Part shown: one piece after another, positions 6,022-7,265 of the stretch
Numbering within the stretch: the stretch's first letter is position 1
Layout of the letters: the number at the start of each line of letters is the position of its first letter
Source: JANOGU01 sp964499865
GTDB lineage: Bacteria; Pseudomonadota; Alphaproteobacteria; Rhodobacterales; Rhodobacteraceae
Assembly (NCBI GenBank): GCA_964499865.1
Contig: CAZCPY010000148.1
Coordinates: forward strand, 1 to 7,265
Direction: 5' to 3'
DNA length: 7,265 nt
Program-made: the position numbers and the translations under genes
The notes under the pieces: model-generated
The model's database searches: none
Told to the model about the DNA's origin: nothing
The model's input: the letters and a program-made list of their open reading frames with translations, nothing else

Positions 6022-6520
6022 AACGCCAGGCGGCCTCGGCCGCCAGCGCCAGGTCGTCCTGGGCCACGTCGAGCCCGTCGAGCCGTGCGACCACTGCCGG
6101 AAAGCCCAGCTGCGGGTTCAGCTTCTGCATCGGGACCCCAAGCAGGCCAGCCCGGGTCAGCCAGCGGTCGGGTTCGTCGGTGTCGATCAGCAGGAAAAGC
6201 CGCCGCCCGGGCTGGTGACGCCGCAGGCGGCGGATCGCGCTCCACGGGACCGGATCGCCCAAGCGGCGGTCGTGGAAGGCCCCGGCCGTGATGGTGATGA
6301 CCGGACGGGGATCGTTCAGCCTGCGGCGCGCCATCAGCAGAAGCGCGAGGAAGACCGCCGCCAGAAGACCGCCCTGCAGCAGGAACCCCGTCCGCAGCAA
6401 CGGGATGGCGAGCCCGGTCGCCACCAGCGCCAGCCCGGCCAGGGCGAAGCCGCCGAACAGGACCTGCCACGCGACGACGGTGCGCCTGGCATGACGGGCG
6501 GTCAGCGGAAGATCTGCCAT
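6002..6520 (-). CDS. Small membrane protein resembling the STM3941 family, function unknown
   Basis: The protein has 172 residues. Two hydrophobic helices (about 16-40 and 45-65) are followed by Arg-rich MARRRLNDPRP, suggesting that the C-terminal domain is cytoplasmic. That domain (about 70-165) has alternating beta-strand-like segments: PVITITAGAFHDRRLGDPVPW (73-93), a following SAIRRLR, RRLFLLIDTDEP (106-117) and an LNPQLGFP turn (134-141). This resembles the PH-like STM3941/YiiX-neighbour hypothetical membrane proteins; I recognise the general pattern but not a defined role. AGGAAGGG ends about six bases before the ATG, a strong ribosome site. It follows the DUF2244 gene by 64 bp on the same strand and is probably cotranscribed with it. 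Its 3' end overlaps yqeY by 20 bases on the opposite strand. Confidence 0.8.
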   Translation of the reverse strand: MADLPLTARHARRTVVAWQVLFGGFALAGLALVATGLAIPLLRTGFLLQGGLLAAVFLALLLMARRRLNDPRPVITITAGAFHDRRLGDPVPWSAIRRLRRHQPGRRLFLLIDTDEPDRWLTRAGLLGVPMQKLNPQLGFPAVVARLDGLDVAQDDLALAAEAAWRSSRAAP

Positions 6521-6584
6521 GGAAATCCCTTCCTGCGATAACGTCGCAAGACATGGGGTCCGCCGTCCCGCCGCGCAATCCGGG

Positions 6585-7067
6585 TCAGCGCAACTGCGCC
6601 AGCGCCGCGCGCAATTCCCGGCTCAACACCAGCCGCTCTTCCGCGTCGAGAAAGGCGCCCAGCTCGACCTCGCGCGGGCCGCCGCGCAGGGTGACGTAGT
6701 TCGGCACCGGCCCGGCTCTGGGGTGGACGATGACCTGCACCCCCGGCGGGCGCGCCTCCCACCGCTGTTCCGGCAGGCGGGGGCCCCGGCGGACCAGGGT
6801 GACGCGGTCGGCGGTCAGCGTCAGATCCTCGGTCACCGCCCGGTCGGCGGCATTGCGGTTGATCGCGGCCCAGACGGCGGCCAGGATGACTGAGGCAAAC
6901 CCCAGCACGGCCCAAAGCGCCGGTGTCCCCAGCAGCGACACCAGCGGCAGCGTCAGCAGGGCGGCCGAGAGCCCCAGGAACCAGACGAAGCCCGCAGGCG
7001 TCAGCGACCGGTGCGGCCAGAGCGTCAGCCGCGTGGTCGTCTCCGATGGGTCCCAGCGATACGGCAT
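6585..7067 (-). CDS. DUF2244 integral membrane protein
   Basis: The protein has 160 residues. The start MPYRW and the LTLWPHRSLTPAGFVW block (14-29) are characteristic of DUF2244, followed by two membrane helices (about 25-45 and 50-70) and a soluble beta-rich C-terminal domain (about 78-158) with NYVTLRGGPREVELGAFL (123-140), the family's usual ending. The function is unknown. An in-frame ATG at 7157 would add 30 Arg/Cys-rich residues unlike the family, so 7067 is chosen, although the nearest ribosome-site-like sequence (AGGTG) is about 13 bases away and weak. It has the same overall plan as the next gene downstream (two helices, then a cytoplasmic beta domain), and the two probably form one transcription unit. 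Confidence 0.88.
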   Translation of the reverse strand: MPYRWDPSETTTRLTLWPHRSLTPAGFVWFLGLSAALLTLPLVSLLGTPALWAVLGFASVILAAVWAAINRNAADRAVTEDLTLTADRVTLVRRGPRLPEQRWEARPPGVQVIVHPRAGPVPNYVTLRGGPREVELGAFLDAEERLVLSRELRAALAQLR

Positions 7068-7142
7068 GGCGCAGCAGTGGCACCTGCGCCGCGTCCCCTC
7101 AAGGCGACCTTCCGCCGCGCCCCGGCGTCTGAAGTGAATCGC

Positions 7143-7257
7143 GTGCCTTCGGCACATTCCTTTCGTCTCGCCTGCGGGGCCTGAAGAAGGCCCCTCCGGC
7201 TCGGGCGAAGAGGGGGGGCTCCGCCCCCGTCGCTGACGCTCCTCCCCCGGGATATTT
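7143..7257. repeat. Hairpin cluster, probable Rhodobacterales intergenic repeat
   Basis: Four inverted repeats follow one another: GTGCC-TTC-GGCAC (7143-7155), a perfect 7-bp stem GGGGCCT-GAAGA-AGGCCCC (7176-7194), GGGGGC-TCC-GCCCCC (7214-7228) and CGTC-GCT-GACG (7228-7238). The run then ends in CCTCCCCCGGGATATTT (7241-7257). I recall the last part, a G-rich hairpin followed by CTCCCCCGGGATATTT, as an abundant intergenic sequence in Rhodobacter/Paracoccus genomes, often after genes; this is memory, not a search. No clean T-run follows any stem, so a simple intrinsic terminator is not clear. The element sits upstream of the DUF2244 gene, in a stretch with no coding signal, and may continue past the window end. 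Confidence 0.5.
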
Positions 7258-7265
7258 GGGATCGG

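Noticed and set aside
7068..7157. Upstream ATG giving a longer DUF2244 protein
   Set aside because: The extra 30 residues are Arg/Cys-rich and unlike the family, whose members begin near MPY-W.

Overview
The window is very GC-rich chromosomal DNA with seven protein-coding genes and no RNA gene, CRISPR array, transposase or phage gene that I can recognise. It looks like a member of the Rhodobacterales (Rhodobacter/Paracoccus-like Alphaproteobacteria). The evidence is codon use, the protein families, a GAAC-N7-GAAC LexA operator of the alphaproteobacterial type, a TTAA-N7-TTAAC CtrA-type box, the divergent carA / GatB-YqeY pair, and a hairpin-rich intergenic tail ending in a CTCCCCCGGGATATTT-like sequence that I remember as common in this order.

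Layout. Bases 1-59 lie past the end of the first gene and hold nothing I can name. A periplasmic class II cytochrome c (60-491, minus) and an ImuB-type translesion-synthesis protein (660-2291, plus) are divergent across a 168-bp region. That region holds a predicted cytochrome promoter with a perfect 15-bp palindrome in its spacer, and an exact LexA operator touching the imuB ribosome binding site. imuB converges, with a 16-bp gap, on a membrane glycosyltransferase (2308-4188, minus) that carries an N-terminal MshEN/GspE_N-like domain, a fold that binds cyclic di-GMP in some proteins. Upstream of it, 57 bp away on the same strand, is carA (4246-5391, minus). The carA stop codon lies inside a CtrA-type box facing the glycosyltransferase. 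carA is divergent from a GatB/YqeY-domain gene (5563-6021, plus), and both have recognisable promoters. YqeY overlaps tail-to-tail by 20 bp with a small membrane protein (6002-6520, minus), which follows a DUF2244 membrane protein (6585-7067, minus). The last ~120 bases are a string of hairpins.

How it fits together. carA (pyrimidine/arginine synthesis) and YqeY are housekeeping. imuB is a DNA-damage gene standing apart from its usual partners imuA and dnaE2. The glycosyltransferase is the most interesting protein: its domain layout and upstream box suggest a surface polysaccharide synthase tied to c-di-GMP and to the CtrA cell-state regulator. That is an inference from sequence only. No undescribed multi-gene system is evident; the novelty lies in regulation and domain combination.
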